NCBI GenBank assembly: GCA_019112965.1
Contig: DXIH01000152.1
Span: 54,073 to 118,072 of the forward strand
From: Candidatus Sphingomonas excrementigallinarum
Lineage (GTDB): Bacteria > Pseudomonadota > Alphaproteobacteria > Sphingomonadales > Sphingomonadaceae
Direction of reading: 5' to 3'
DNA length: 64,000 nt
The position numbers and the translations under genes are program-made. Positions 52,120 through 61,306 of this stretch are shown here, one piece after another. The notes beneath the pieces are model-generated. The model was not told where the DNA came from and did not search any database. It saw only the letters and a list, made by a program, of their open reading frames with translations. Every line of letters starts with the position of its first letter. Within the stretch, counting starts at the first letter, position 1.

Positions 52120-52686
52120 GTGGCGGTTTCAACATCCAAGGAGGCAGTGCTCGCCGTGGCGCGGCGGATGGCGATGGCGCGTGGCTATAACGGCCTCAAC
52201 TTCCGCGACATCGCGGCCGAAGTCGGGATCAAGGCGCCCAGCATCCATCATCATTTCGCGACCAAGGCCGATCTCGGCGCGGCGGTGGCGCGGCGCTATT
52301 GGGAAGACACGGTCGGACAACTTGATGCGATCTCGGGGGAGGCGCCTGACGCGATCACAGCCCTGCGCCGCTACCCGGAGATTTTTCGGGCTTCGCTGTC
52401 GAACGACAACCGCATCTGCCTGTCGAGCTTCATGGCGGCGGAATATGACGACCTTCCCGATCCGGTGAAGGCGGAGGTGCAATGCTTTGCCGACGTCAAT
52501 GTCGCCTGGTTGGGCAAATTGCTGATCGACGCCAATGTCGTCGAACCCGGTGAAAGCGAAGTCAGGGCACGCGCCATTTATGCAGCAGTCGCGGGCGCCC
52601 AACTTTTCGCAAGGGGGCGATCGGACATCGCGCTCTTCGATGCGATGATCACCAGCTACCGCAAGGTCGGGCTCTTACCGGCTTAA
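52120..52686 (+). CDS. TetR-family transcriptional regulator
   Basis: A 188-residue repressor. Helix-turn-helix: GLNFRDIAAEVGIKAPSIHHHFATKADLGAAVARRYW. The C-terminal ligand domain is helical (LSSFMAAEYDDLPDPVKAEV), as in the YcdC/TetR_C_16-like group. The start is uncertain: GTG 52120 is chosen because the second operator lies upstream of it; the frame is open to 52051. It likely represses gst and itself. Confidence 0.88.
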   Translation: MAVSTSKEAVLAVARRMAMARGYNGLNFRDIAAEVGIKAPSIHHHFATKADLGAAVARRYWEDTVGQLDAISGEAPDAITALRRYPEIFRASLSNDNRICLSSFMAAEYDDLPDPVKAEVQCFADVNVAWLGKLLIDANVVEPGESEVRARAIYAAVAGAQLFARGRSDIALFDAMITSYRKVGLLPA

Positions 52687-52738
52687 CGGCTGATGGGAAT
52701 TGCTGACCAGTAACGGATGACATCCGCCACAAGGCGTA

Positions 52739-53026
52739 TCAGGTCGCGCGCAAGCGCGTGCGGATGGCACTTGATCGGTTGGTGCCGAAGCCCGAAGCCG
52801 CATCACCGAACGGAATCGCGCAGAGTATCGACCAACCCGGCCTGTAGGCCGATCTGCCATGTTTCTGCGTCGAAATGGTGATCCACCAGATCAGCACGAA
52901 CTGCGTCATCGCCGAACCGATCAGCGATAGCGACTGTCCGGCGAAGATCGACCAGAAGTGCCATTGCCAGCCGGGCCCCGGGTCCATACCCGCCGGGACC
53001 TGCTCCATTGGAATGGTCCGGCTCAT
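52739..53026 (-). pseudogene. Truncated MFS transporter (N-terminal stump)
   Basis: ATG 53026 overlaps the b561 stop (ATGA). The first 50 residues include FWSIFAGQSLSLIGSAMTQFVLIWWIT, the first membrane segment of EntS-type MFS exporters (MFS_3). After about residue 56 (nt 52859) the similarity stops and the rest of the transporter is missing; the frame stays open to 52739. The 3' part was lost by a deletion or rearrangement ending near the TetR gene. Confidence 0.72.
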
Positions 53027-53568
53027 AGCATCCGAGGCAGCACGTCGGCGGCCCGTCCTCGATCGAGGAAACGGTGCTTGAGAACGCCTATGATATGCAG
53101 CACGACCAACGCCAACAGGGTGTAGGCCAGCGTCTTGTGCGCCAGCGCGAACAGCGCGAAGGCGCGGTCGTTCTTCGGCAGGAGTTCGGGCAGGTCGGTG
53201 ACGAAGAACGGCACGCCGTCGCTCTGCGTGAACGAGCTGGACATGGCATAGCCCATCAGCGGCACGACGATCGCCAGCGCCAGCATTGCATATTGCACTA
53301 TGCTCGACAGCATGACTTCCCACCGCGCGAGCCCGGCGGGATGATGGGGCAGGGCGGAACGGCGACGCACGATCAGCGCGATGGCGCCGATCAGGAAGGC
53401 CAGCACGCCGAATTCCTTGTGGACGGGATACATCCATTCGAACTTGGCGGCGGTGCTGTCGGGCAGCGACGTCATCGTCCAGCCGAGCGCGATAAGCCCC
53501 AGGATCAGCGCGGCGCGCGTCCAATGGAGCAGTCGGATCGGCAGCGTGTAGCGGTCACGGCGGTTCAT
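53023..53568 (-). CDS. Cytochrome b561
   Basis: A 181-residue inner-membrane di-haem protein with four segments. Haem ligands: H in LLHWTRA, H in YPVHKEFG, H in FALAHKTLAY and H in VVLHIIG. It overlaps the outer membrane factor gene by 4 bp and the MFS stump by 4 bp, so it belongs to the efflux operon. Members pass electrons from quinol to periplasmic acceptors; a link to efflux is inferred from position only. Confidence 0.9.
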   Translation of the reverse strand: MNRRDRYTLPIRLLHWTRAALILGLIALGWTMTSLPDSTAAKFEWMYPVHKEFGVLAFLIGAIALIVRRRSALPHHPAGLARWEVMLSSIVQYAMLALAIVVPLMGYAMSSSFTQSDGVPFFVTDLPELLPKNDRAFALFALAHKTLAYTLLALVVLHIIGVLKHRFLDRGRAADVLPRML

Positions 53569-54986
53569 CGCAGCGTTCCCTGGGCTTCGGTATCGCCGCC
53601 GAGCGCGCGGTAGAGCGCGGCGGCGGCGGTCAATTGATCGCGCCGAACGATCAGGGTGGTCTGGCGCGCCGCGTAGATTGCGCGCTGGGCGTCGAGCAAT
53701 TCCAGGCGGCTGGTCTGCCCCGCGCGATAGCCGAGGTCGGTCAGCGTGGTGCGACGCTCCGCCTCGGTGACGACGGCACGCTGCTCGGTCAGCTGCTTTC
53801 CATAGGTTTGCTGCGCCGCAAGCCCGTCGGCGACTTCGCGAAAGACCGTCTGGATCGCCTTTTCATAGGTGGCGACGGCGGTCGAGGTACGCAGTCGGGC
53901 GAGGTCGAGATTGCCGCGCAACTCACCGCCGCGAAAGATCGGCAGGCTGATCGCGGGCGAATAGGACCAGGACCGGTTCTCCCCCCGGAACAGACTCTCT
54001 AGCGCCAGACTGGCGAAACCGAAAGCGGCGGTCAGCGACACGCGCGGGAAGAAGGCTGCACGCGCTGCGCCGATATCGGCATTTGCGGCACGCAGTTCCT
54101 GTTCGGCCTGCGCGATGTCGGGGCGGCGGGTCAGCAGGTCGGACGGCGTCCCCGCCGCCAGCGCGGTGCGGATCGGCTGCTCCATCAGCGGGGTGGGGGG
54201 CAACAGGTCGCTTGGCAGGGGCGCACCGACCGCCAGCGTCAAGGCATTGGTCGCCTGCGCCAGTTCCCGCTCGCGCTGTGCCAGATCGGCCTGCGCCTGC
54301 CGAACCAGCCCTTCAGCTTGAGCCAGATCGGCACCACTTGCCTGGCCCGCTTGCCTTCGTAGCCGGGTGATGTCGCGTGAGGCGCGCCAGTCGGCCAGCG
54401 TCGAGCGGGTCAAGGCCAGTTGCTCGTCCGCCAGTCGCTCGTTCCAATAGGCATCGGCGACCGCGCCGATCACGGCCAGACGCACTGCGCGCCGCGCCTC
54501 GACCGAGGCAAGCCAGCGGTGGAACGCCGCTTCGTTCATCGCGCGCAGGCGGCCGGACAGATCGATCTCAAAACTGGTCAGCGCGGCTTGTGCGCTGAAC
54601 TGGCCGAATTCGAAACCGGTCGCTCCGCCTCCGGGGGACAGGCCGACGCCAGCACCCGCGACACTCGAGGGTTGACGCTGGCCGGTATAGCCGCCGTCAG
54701 CATTCAGGCCCGGCAGTGACTGGGCGCGTTGTACGCGGACCTGGGCTCGCGCCGCTTCGGCGTTCAATGCGGCGATACGCAGGTCACGATTGGCGTCGAG
54801 CGACAGTGCGATCAGGCTTTGCAGCCGGGGGTCGCCGAACATGCCGCGCCATTCGGGCAAGGCTTCGGTGCCGCTCGGCGCCGGATAGGCTTCGGCGACC
54901 GGCGGGGTCGGCAGGGCGAGGCGGGGCGTCATCGAACAGGCGGTGGTCGCCAGCAACAGGGTGAGGGGCAGGTATCGCATCGTCAT
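53565..54986 (-). CDS. Outer membrane factor lipoprotein of RND efflux system (OprM/NodT-like)
   Basis: A 473-residue protein. Signal with lipobox (LLATTACS). Two repeats of the outer membrane efflux domain: the first with LQSLIALSLDANRDLRIAALNAEAARAQVRVQRA, the second with RRPDIAQAEQELRAANADIGAARAAFFP. It forms the outer-membrane channel for the adjacent pump. Overlaps the pump gene by 4 bp (ATGA). Confidence 0.93.
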   Translation of the reverse strand: MTMRYLPLTLLLATTACSMTPRLALPTPPVAEAYPAPSGTEALPEWRGMFGDPRLQSLIALSLDANRDLRIAALNAEAARAQVRVQRAQSLPGLNADGGYTGQRQPSSVAGAGVGLSPGGGATGFEFGQFSAQAALTSFEIDLSGRLRAMNEAAFHRWLASVEARRAVRLAVIGAVADAYWNERLADEQLALTRSTLADWRASRDITRLRRQAGQASGADLAQAEGLVRQAQADLAQRERELAQATNALTLAVGAPLPSDLLPPTPLMEQPIRTALAAGTPSDLLTRRPDIAQAEQELRAANADIGAARAAFFPRVSLTAAFGFASLALESLFRGENRSWSYSPAISLPIFRGGELRGNLDLARLRTSTAVATYEKAIQTVFREVADGLAAQQTYGKQLTEQRAVVTEAERRTTLTDLGYRAGQTSRLELLDAQRAIYAARQTTLIVRRDQLTAAAALYRALGGDTEAQGTLR

Positions 54987-57900
54987 GCCTCCTTCACCCG
55001 GCGTGCGCGCCAGCGCTCGGCCAACCCCACCACGACCACGAAGAAGGTCGGCACGAAGATCAGTGCCAGCACGGTGCCGGTGATCATGCCCCCGAACACG
55101 CCGGTCCCGATCGCATGCTGCGTTTCGGCGCTTGCACCTCCCGCCAGCATCAGCGGCACCACGCCCAGCGTGAAGGCCAGGCTGGTCATCACGATCGGGC
55201 GCAGGCGCACCCGCGCGGCTGTGATGGCGGCGTCGACCAGGCTGCTTCCCGCCTCGCGATATTGCTTGGCGAATTCGACGATCAGGATCGCGTTCTTGGC
55301 ACTGAGGCCGATGATGGTGATCAGGCCGACCTTGAAGAAGATGTCGTTCGACATGCCCCGCAGCATCACCGCCGACACCGCGCCGATCAGGCCGAGCGGC
55401 ACGACAAGCATCACCGCCATCGGGATCGACCAGCTTTCATAGAGCGCCGCCAGCACCAGGAAGACGACCAGCATCGACAGGGCAAGCAGCATCGGCGCCT
55501 GCGCCCCCGCCTCACGTTCCTGTCGCGACTGTCCGGTCCATTCGATGCCGAAGCCCGGCGGCAGTTCGGCGGCCAGCCGCTCCATCTCGCGCATCGCATC
55601 GCCGCTGGAAACCCCGGGGGCGGCAGTTCCGGTGATGCTGACGGAAGGGTAGCCATTATACGTGGAGAGCTGAAGCGGACTATTGCTCCATACCGGCGTC
55701 ACCAACTCGGCCAGCGCGACGGTGCCCCCGGTCGCGTTCTTGACGCGAAGTTTCATGACGTCGTCCAGGTTCATGCGGTGCGCCGGCTCGGCCTGCACGA
55801 TCACCTGCTGCAACCGGCCCTTGTTGGGGAAGTCGTTGACATAGCTACTGCCGAGCGCGGTGCCGATCATGTCGCTGATCGCGTTGAACGACACGCCGAG
55901 TGCACGCGCCTTGGCCCGGTCGATGTCGAGCCGAACGCTGGTCCCAGACGGCAGCCCCTCGGCATATACGCCGGTCAGCTTGGGGCTGCGCTGGGCATAG
56001 GCGACCAGCATGTCGCGGGCGGTGAACAGCGCGTGGCGGCCCTTGCCCGACCGGTCCTCCAGCCGCAGCGCGAAGCCCGATGACGTGCCAAGTTCATCGA
56101 TCGCGGGCGGCATGACGTTCATTACCAGTCCCTCATGCACGTCCCTGGCCATTGCGGCATCGGCGGCGGCGACTTCCTTGCGCACATCGGTGCCGTCGCG
56201 GTCCTTCCAGTCCTTCAGCATCGTATAGACCATCGCGGCATTGGGACCGGAGCCGGAGAAGCCGAAGCCCAGGATCGCCTCGGTGGTCTCGACGCCGGGG
56301 CGAGTGGCCATGTGCCGCTCGAGCGCCTTGACCGCCGTCAGCGTGCGGGAGGCGGTGGCATCGGCGGGAAGCTGGAAGCTGGTCATGAAATAGCCCTGAT
56401 CCTCTTCGGGCATGAAGGACGACGGCAGGTTGACGAAGGCGATGGCCAGCATCCCAACGATCGCGACGAAGATCAGCATCATCCGCCCGCTCGCCTTCAG
56501 CAGGCGTGCGACCCAGCCCTGATAGCCGCGCGTCGCCTGCTCGAACTGGCGATCAAACCAGGTGAAAAAGCGGTTCTTGGGTCGTTCAGCGTCCAGCGGC
56601 TTGAGCAGCGTCGCGCACAGAGCCGGGGTAAGGGTAAGGGCGAGGAAGGCGGATAATAGGATGGACACGGCCATCGCCATCGAAAACTGGCGATAGATGG
56701 TGCCGACCGACCCGGCCGCCAGCGCCATGGGAATGAACACCGCCGACAGGACCAGGGTGATCCCGATGATGGCGGGCGTGATCTCCTTCATCGCCTTGCG
56801 CGTGGCGTCGGCGGGAGAGAGCTTTTCCTCGTGCATCAGCCGCTCGACATTCTCGACGACGACGATGGCGTCGTCGACGATGATGCCGATCGCCAGCACC
56901 ATACCGAACATGGTCAGCACGTTGATCGAATAGCCGGTCGCCAGCATGACCGCGATCGTGCCGAGCAGCGCGATCGGCGCGACGATCGCAGGGATCAGCG
57001 TGTAGCGGACCTTTTGCAGGAACAGGTACATGACGAGGAAGACCAGCAGCATCGCCTCGGCCAGCGTGTGCAGAACCTTCTCGATCGAGATTCGGACGAA
57101 CGGCGCGGTATCGAACGGCGCGGACCAGCTCATCCCCGACGGTAGCGCGCGGGCCAGCTCGGTCATCCGTGCGCGTACCGCCTTCGACGCCGCGACGGCG
57201 TTGGCACCGGGCGTGAGCTGGATTCCGACCGAAGCCGCCGCCTTGCCGTTCTCGCGCGTGTCGTTGCCGAAGCTCTGTCGCCCGAGCTCGATGCGGGCGA
57301 CCTTGTCCAGCGTCACCGACGACCCGTCGCTATTGGCCTTCAGGATGATACCGGCGAAATCCTCGGGCGTCTTGAGCTGTCCGTCGGCGGTCAGCGGGAC
57401 CAGCACGCGCTGGCCATTGGCGGTCGGTTCGGCGCCAAGCGAGCCGGGGGCGATCTGGACATTCTGCTCGGCGATCGCCGCAGTCACGTCGGTTGCGGTC
57501 AGGCCATATCCCGCCAGCTTGGCCGGATCGATCCAGATGCGCATCGCCCGCTCCGCCGAGAAGTTCTGGACGCGCCCGACACCGGGAATGCGCTTCAACT
57601 CGTCGACGATGTTGCGGGTCATGTAATCGGCCAGTTCGACCTCATCCTGACGCCCGTCCGACAACAGGCTGACGATCATCAGAAAGCCAGAGGAGGCGGA
57701 CTCGACGGTGACGCCGGTCTGGCGCACCACCTGGGGCAGGCGCGGTTCGATGGTCTTCAGCCGGTTCTGCACGTCGACCTGCGCCAGCTCGGGGTCGGTG
57801 CCGGGGCGGAAGGTCGCGGTGATCGTCGCCGAACCCGAGGTGTCGGCCGAACTTTCAAAATAGAGCAGGTTCTTCACGCTCGATAGTTCGCGCTGTACGA

Positions 57901-58090
57901 GCGAGACGACGCTGTCGTTCAGCGTCTGCGGCGTGGCGCCGGGGTAGGTGGCGAAGATGCTGACCGTCGGCGGCGCGACGCTGGGGAAGCGGGCGACCGG
58001 CATTTGCGGGATGGCGATGACGCCCAGCAGGACGATCGCGATGGCGATCACCCAGGCGAAGATCGGGCGGTTGATGAAGAATTGCGCCAC
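54983..58090 (-). CDS. RND multidrug efflux pump, HAE-1 type (AcrB/MexB-like)
   Basis: A 1035-residue inner-membrane proton/drug antiporter with 12 segments and two large periplasmic loops. Starts MAQFFINRPIFAWVIAIAIV as in AcrB. The proton-relay aspartates are in TM4, GIIVDDAIVVVENVERL. Motif GGSVGTIYRQF-like (AAGSVGTIYRQFSMAM) and the second-half GLSAKNAILIVEFAKQ are present. It begins 3 bp after the membrane fusion protein gene. Confidence 0.96.
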   Translation of the reverse strand: MAQFFINRPIFAWVIAIAIVLLGVIAIPQMPVARFPSVAPPTVSIFATYPGATPQTLNDSVVSLVQRELSSVKNLLYFESSADTSGSATITATFRPGTDPELAQVDVQNRLKTIEPRLPQVVRQTGVTVESASSGFLMIVSLLSDGRQDEVELADYMTRNIVDELKRIPGVGRVQNFSAERAMRIWIDPAKLAGYGLTATDVTAAIAEQNVQIAPGSLGAEPTANGQRVLVPLTADGQLKTPEDFAGIILKANSDGSSVTLDKVARIELGRQSFGNDTRENGKAAASVGIQLTPGANAVAASKAVRARMTELARALPSGMSWSAPFDTAPFVRISIEKVLHTLAEAMLLVFLVMYLFLQKVRYTLIPAIVAPIALLGTIAVMLATGYSINVLTMFGMVLAIGIIVDDAIVVVENVERLMHEEKLSPADATRKAMKEITPAIIGITLVLSAVFIPMALAAGSVGTIYRQFSMAMAVSILLSAFLALTLTPALCATLLKPLDAERPKNRFFTWFDRQFEQATRGYQGWVARLLKASGRMMLIFVAIVGMLAIAFVNLPSSFMPEEDQGYFMTSFQLPADATASRTLTAVKALERHMATRPGVETTEAILGFGFSGSGPNAAMVYTMLKDWKDRDGTDVRKEVAAADAAMARDVHEGLVMNVMPPAIDELGTSSGFALRLEDRSGKGRHALFTARDMLVAYAQRSPKLTGVYAEGLPSGTSVRLDIDRAKARALGVSFNAISDMIGTALGSSYVNDFPNKGRLQQVIVQAEPAHRMNLDDVMKLRVKNATGGTVALAELVTPVWSNSPLQLSTYNGYPSVSITGTAAPGVSSGDAMREMERLAAELPPGFGIEWTGQSRQEREAGAQAPMLLALSMLVVFLVLAALYESWSIPMAVMLVVPLGLIGAVSAVMLRGMSNDIFFKVGLITIIGLSAKNAILIVEFAKQYREAGSSLVDAAITAARVRLRPIVMTSLAFTLGVVPLMLAGGASAETQHAIGTGVFGGMITGTVLALIFVPTFFVVVVGLAERWRARRVKEA

Positions 58091-58093
58091 GGC

Positions 58094-59221
58094 TCAGCTC
58101 GCCGCCCCGCCACGCCAGGGGCGTTGGTTGACCGGGGTGCCGGGCTGGACGCGGTCCTGCCCCTCGACGATCACGGTCTCGCCCGCGCGCAGCCCCGATT
58201 GGATGATATAGCGGCCATCGACCAGCGGGCCGAGCGTGACGCGGCGCAGATGCACACGGTCCTGTCCACCGACCACACTGACCTGCGCCGAGCCGTCACC
58301 CGCGCGGGTCACGGCCTGTTGCGGCACGGTCAGCGCGGCGGCCATTCTGGGACGCGGCAGGCGAGCGCGGACGAACATGCCGGGCAGGAGGCGCTCGCCG
58401 GGATTGGGCACCTCGACCCGGACCAGCACATCGCCAGTGCCCGGATCGACGGCGATCCCGGAAAACAGGATGCGCCCCTGCACCGGATGGTGCCGTCCCG
58501 AAGGGGTGAGGATCTCGACCGGCCCCGCCGCCGCACTCTGCGCGCGCAATTCGGCATAGCGTTCGGCCGGTTGCCGGACATCCACATAGACCCGGTCGAT
58601 CTGCTGGATCGTCGCCAGCGGGGTAGCATCGGCCGCCGTCACCAGCGCCCCCTCGGTGACATTGGCCGATCCGATTCGTCCGGCGATCGGTGCGGTCACC
58701 CGCGAAAAGTCCAGGTCGATCCGGCGGCGGCGAAGGGTGGCGCGCGCTTCGGCCAGTTCGGCGGCCGCCTGCTCGCGTGCGGCAACGGCATCGTCATAGC
58801 TTTGACGGCTGATCGCATCGGCGGCGACCAGCGGCTTCAGCCGATCGGCCTGGGCGCGGGCATAGGCGGCGCTGGCCTTTTGCACGGTTGCCTGCGCGGT
58901 GTCGGCATCGGCGCGATAGGGGGCTGGGCTGATCTGGAACAGCATCTGCCCGGCGCGCACCGTCGCGCCCTGCTCGAACAGGCGACGCTGGACGATGCCG
59001 CCGACCTGCGGGCGGATTTCCGCTGTACGAAATGCCACGACGCGACCGGGCGACTCATCAGCGGCGGTAACCTCGGTCGGCGCCACACGCATGGTCAGCA
59101 CCGTAACCGGGTCCGCCGGGGCGGCGGGGGCTTCGGCGGAGCAGCCGCTGAGCGAGGCCGTCATCACCATGACGATCGGCAGGGCGGGGAGCGCGCGGCA
59201 AGAAAGAGATCGACCCATCAT
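58094..59221 (-). CDS. RND efflux membrane fusion protein (AcrA/MexA-like)
   Basis: A 375-residue periplasmic adaptor. Signal with lipobox (SLSGCS). Lipoyl/barrel-sandwich halves flank a helical hairpin (AYARAQADRLKPLVAADAISRQSYDDAVAAREQAAAELAEARATL), followed by the beta-barrel domain (RPAEKYAE-type region, here RQPAERYAELRAQ). First gene of the five-gene operon. The start is ATG 59221 or 59218. Confidence 0.93.
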   Translation of the reverse strand: MMGRSLSCRALPALPIVMVMTASLSGCSAEAPAAPADPVTVLTMRVAPTEVTAADESPGRVVAFRTAEIRPQVGGIVQRRLFEQGATVRAGQMLFQISPAPYRADADTAQATVQKASAAYARAQADRLKPLVAADAISRQSYDDAVAAREQAAAELAEARATLRRRRIDLDFSRVTAPIAGRIGSANVTEGALVTAADATPLATIQQIDRVYVDVRQPAERYAELRAQSAAAGPVEILTPSGRHHPVQGRILFSGIAVDPGTGDVLVRVEVPNPGERLLPGMFVRARLPRPRMAAALTVPQQAVTRAGDGSAQVSVVGGQDRVHLRRVTLGPLVDGRYIIQSGLRAGETVIVEGQDRVQPGTPVNQRPWRGGAAS

Positions 59222-59265
59222 GCCGCCACCTATCCGCGCAGGTCGTTGCGCCTGCGTCGAGATTG

Positions 59266-59285
59266 TGTGGAGGCTTTGTGGAGGC
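59266..59285. promoter_or_regulatory. Tandem TGTGGAGGC repeats, candidate response-regulator site
   Basis: Two identical 9-bp copies at 59266 and 59277, an 11-bp step (one helical turn), in the 125-bp region between the efflux operon and the response regulator gene. OmpR-type regulators bind such direct repeats. Confidence 0.65.
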
Positions 59286-59346
59286 GGGCTGGCGGCGTGC
59301 GCTGCGCCGCTGATAGGAACGGCGTTATGCTCAATGGACTCGCCGC

Positions 59347-60024
59347 ATGAACCCGCTCGTCCTGATCGCCGAGGATGATCGCGATATCGCCGAAATCGTC
59401 CGCGCCTATCTGGAGCGCGAAGGTTTTCGAACCGTCCATGCCGGCGACGGGCGCACCGCGCTCGACCTGCATCTCGCGTTGAAGCCCGACATCCTGCTGC
59501 TCGATATCTCGATGCCGCTGGTCGACGGCTGGGGCGTGCTGTCCGAGGTGCGACGGCGGGGCCATACGCCGGTCGTCGTCGCCACCGCGCTCGACCAGGA
59601 CATCGACAAGCTCCAGGCGCTGCGCATCGGGGCCGACGATTATGTCGTCAAGCCGTTCAACCCGGTCGAGGTGGTCGCGCGGGTCAAGGCGGTGTTGCGG
59701 CGCGCGGGCGGCGACGGGGCGAACGGCGTGCTGCGTGTCGGCCCGGTCGAGATCGACACGACCGCGCACATGGTCCGCACGGAAAGCGGCGACGTGGCGC
59801 TGACCCTGACTGAGTTCCGTCTGCTCGCCCATATGGCCCGCACGCCGAGCCGGGTGTTCAGCCGCAGCGAACTGCTCGACGCCTGCCTGCCCGGATCGGA
59901 TGCCCTCGACCGAACGGTCGACAGTCATGTCAGCAAGCTGCGCCGCAAACTGGATCAGGCAGGCGTGCCCGATATGCCCGAAGGCGTTCGAGGTGTCGGA
60001 TACCGGCTGTGGTCGCGCGGATGA
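59347..60024 (+). CDS. OmpR-family response regulator (BaeR/AdeR-like)
   Basis: A 225-residue regulator. Receiver with acidic pocket D10-D11 (AEDDRDI), phosphoacceptor D53 (LLLDISMP) and K in VVKPF. Winged-helix output domain from about 130 (LTLTEFRLLAHMARTPSRVFSRSELLDACLPG, then DSHVSKLRRKLD). Overlaps the kinase gene by 4 bp (ATGA). Divergent from the efflux operon, which it likely controls through the tandem repeats. Confidence 0.95.
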   Translation: MNPLVLIAEDDRDIAEIVRAYLEREGFRTVHAGDGRTALDLHLALKPDILLLDISMPLVDGWGVLSEVRRRGHTPVVVATALDQDIDKLQALRIGADDYVVKPFNPVEVVARVKAVLRRAGGDGANGVLRVGPVEIDTTAHMVRTESGDVALTLTEFRLLAHMARTPSRVFSRSELLDACLPGSDALDRTVDSHVSKLRRKLDQAGVPDMPEGVRGVGYRLWSRG

Positions 60025-61076
60025 GGAACCGGAACAGCCTGACCCGGCAATTGTCGATCGCGATGGCGGCGCTGGCCTTCGTCGCGGTCGCGGTCAGCAC
60101 GGCCGCTTTTTACATCGTCTATGCCGTGCTGGAGCGGCTCCGTATCGTTGCGCCGCTGCCGCCTGGGGTGGCGGACACCACGGGTCTGGATGTCGGCATC
60201 ACCCTCGCGGCCTGCGTCGTCGGGGTGGCGCTGGCGCTGGCAGTTGCGATTCGGCTGGCGCGGCGTTTTGTGCAGCCGCTCGGCGCAGTGGGCGAGGCGG
60301 CGCGTCGGATCGCCGACGGCGACCTGACTACCCGCATCGCGCCGGTACGCACCGCGCATGGCGAGGCGGCGCTGCTGATCGCCGATTTCAACGCCATGGC
60401 CGACCGGCTGCAACGCATGTCGGACGATGTGAAGCTGTGGAATGCCCAGATCGCGCACGAACTGCGCACCCCCCTGACCATATTGCGCGGGCGGCTGCAA
60501 GGCGCGAAGGACGGCGTCTTTCCGCTCGATGACGCACTGGTCGTCGGCCTGATGAAACAGGTCGAGGGCCTGACCCGGCTGGTCGAGGATCTGCGTAGCG
60601 TCAGCCTGGCTGAGAGCGGGCGACTGGAGCTGGTGATCGGGGACGTCGATCTGGCTGCCGAGTTGGAGGATATGCGACCGATCCTGTCATCCATGCTGTC
60701 GCCAGCGGGTTTCGAACTGGAGATGACGTTGGAGGCTGGCGTCGTCCGGGCCGATGCGGCGCGTATCCGACAGGCGGTGGTCGCCCTCGTCGACAACGCG
60801 TGTCGCCATGCGTCGCCTTGTACTTTGCGGCTCGTGGTTGAATTCACGAGGAGTGAGGCGGTCATCACCGTTGCGGACAAAGGGCCGGGGTTGCCACCCG
60901 AGTTTGAGAGAAGCGCTTTTCACCAATTTGTACGCGGTACAAAGAACTCCGGGGGATCGGGACTGGGCCTTTCCGTCGTTCAGGCTATCGCCCGTGCACA
61001 TGGCGGAGATGCCAGCTATCAAAGAACCAACGACCGATCTCTATTTCGTATTCTCTTGCCGATGCCGAAAGGCTGA
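60021..61076 (+). CDS. Sensor histidine kinase
   Basis: A 351-residue kinase. Membrane segments about 14-36 and 57-79 leave only a short periplasmic loop (about 20 residues), so the signal may be sensed in the membrane. HAMP follows (QPLGAVGEAARRIADGDLTTRI), then the H box with H146 (AHELRTPL), N box (VDNACRHA), and G boxes (DKGPGLP, GSGLGLSVV). ATG 60021 overlaps the regulator stop. Confidence 0.94.
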   Translation: MRNRNSLTRQLSIAMAALAFVAVAVSTAAFYIVYAVLERLRIVAPLPPGVADTTGLDVGITLAACVVGVALALAVAIRLARRFVQPLGAVGEAARRIADGDLTTRIAPVRTAHGEAALLIADFNAMADRLQRMSDDVKLWNAQIAHELRTPLTILRGRLQGAKDGVFPLDDALVVGLMKQVEGLTRLVEDLRSVSLAESGRLELVIGDVDLAAELEDMRPILSSMLSPAGFELEMTLEAGVVRADAARIRQAVVALVDNACRHASPCTLRLVVEFTRSEAVITVADKGPGLPPEFERSAFHQFVRGTKNSGGSGLGLSVVQAIARAHGGDASYQRTNDRSLFRILLPMPKG

Positions 61077-61306
61077 CAGGGAATGATCGCGTTGCAACCA
61101 GCGCAGGGAAGGCGCTTGCACTGCACATCCGGGTCCGGAGCCAAACTTGAATGAACGTCAGAAGTTTGGAGCGCTCTACGCCGCCTGAACGTCCGGGAAT
61201 GGGTCAGGGCGGCCAGGCGTTGGCTATCGGCGTTGGGTCACGACCGGGCGGTTGCGAAACGGCACGGCGTGCGCGAATGCCAAAGAAGCCTACGCTGGCG
61301 TTCCCG
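61077..61306. other. Gap between kinase and LysR genes
   Basis: About 230 bp between convergent genes; short frames are not credible and no hairpin terminator was seen. Confidence 0.35.

Noticed and set aside
52739-53524. 261-codon minus-strand frame as one gene
   Set aside because: Its first half is a shadow of cytochrome b561; only the part from 53026 onward resembles a protein (the MFS stump).
58004-59350. 448-codon plus-strand frame
   Set aside because: Opposite the membrane fusion protein gene, no ribosome site or protein family.
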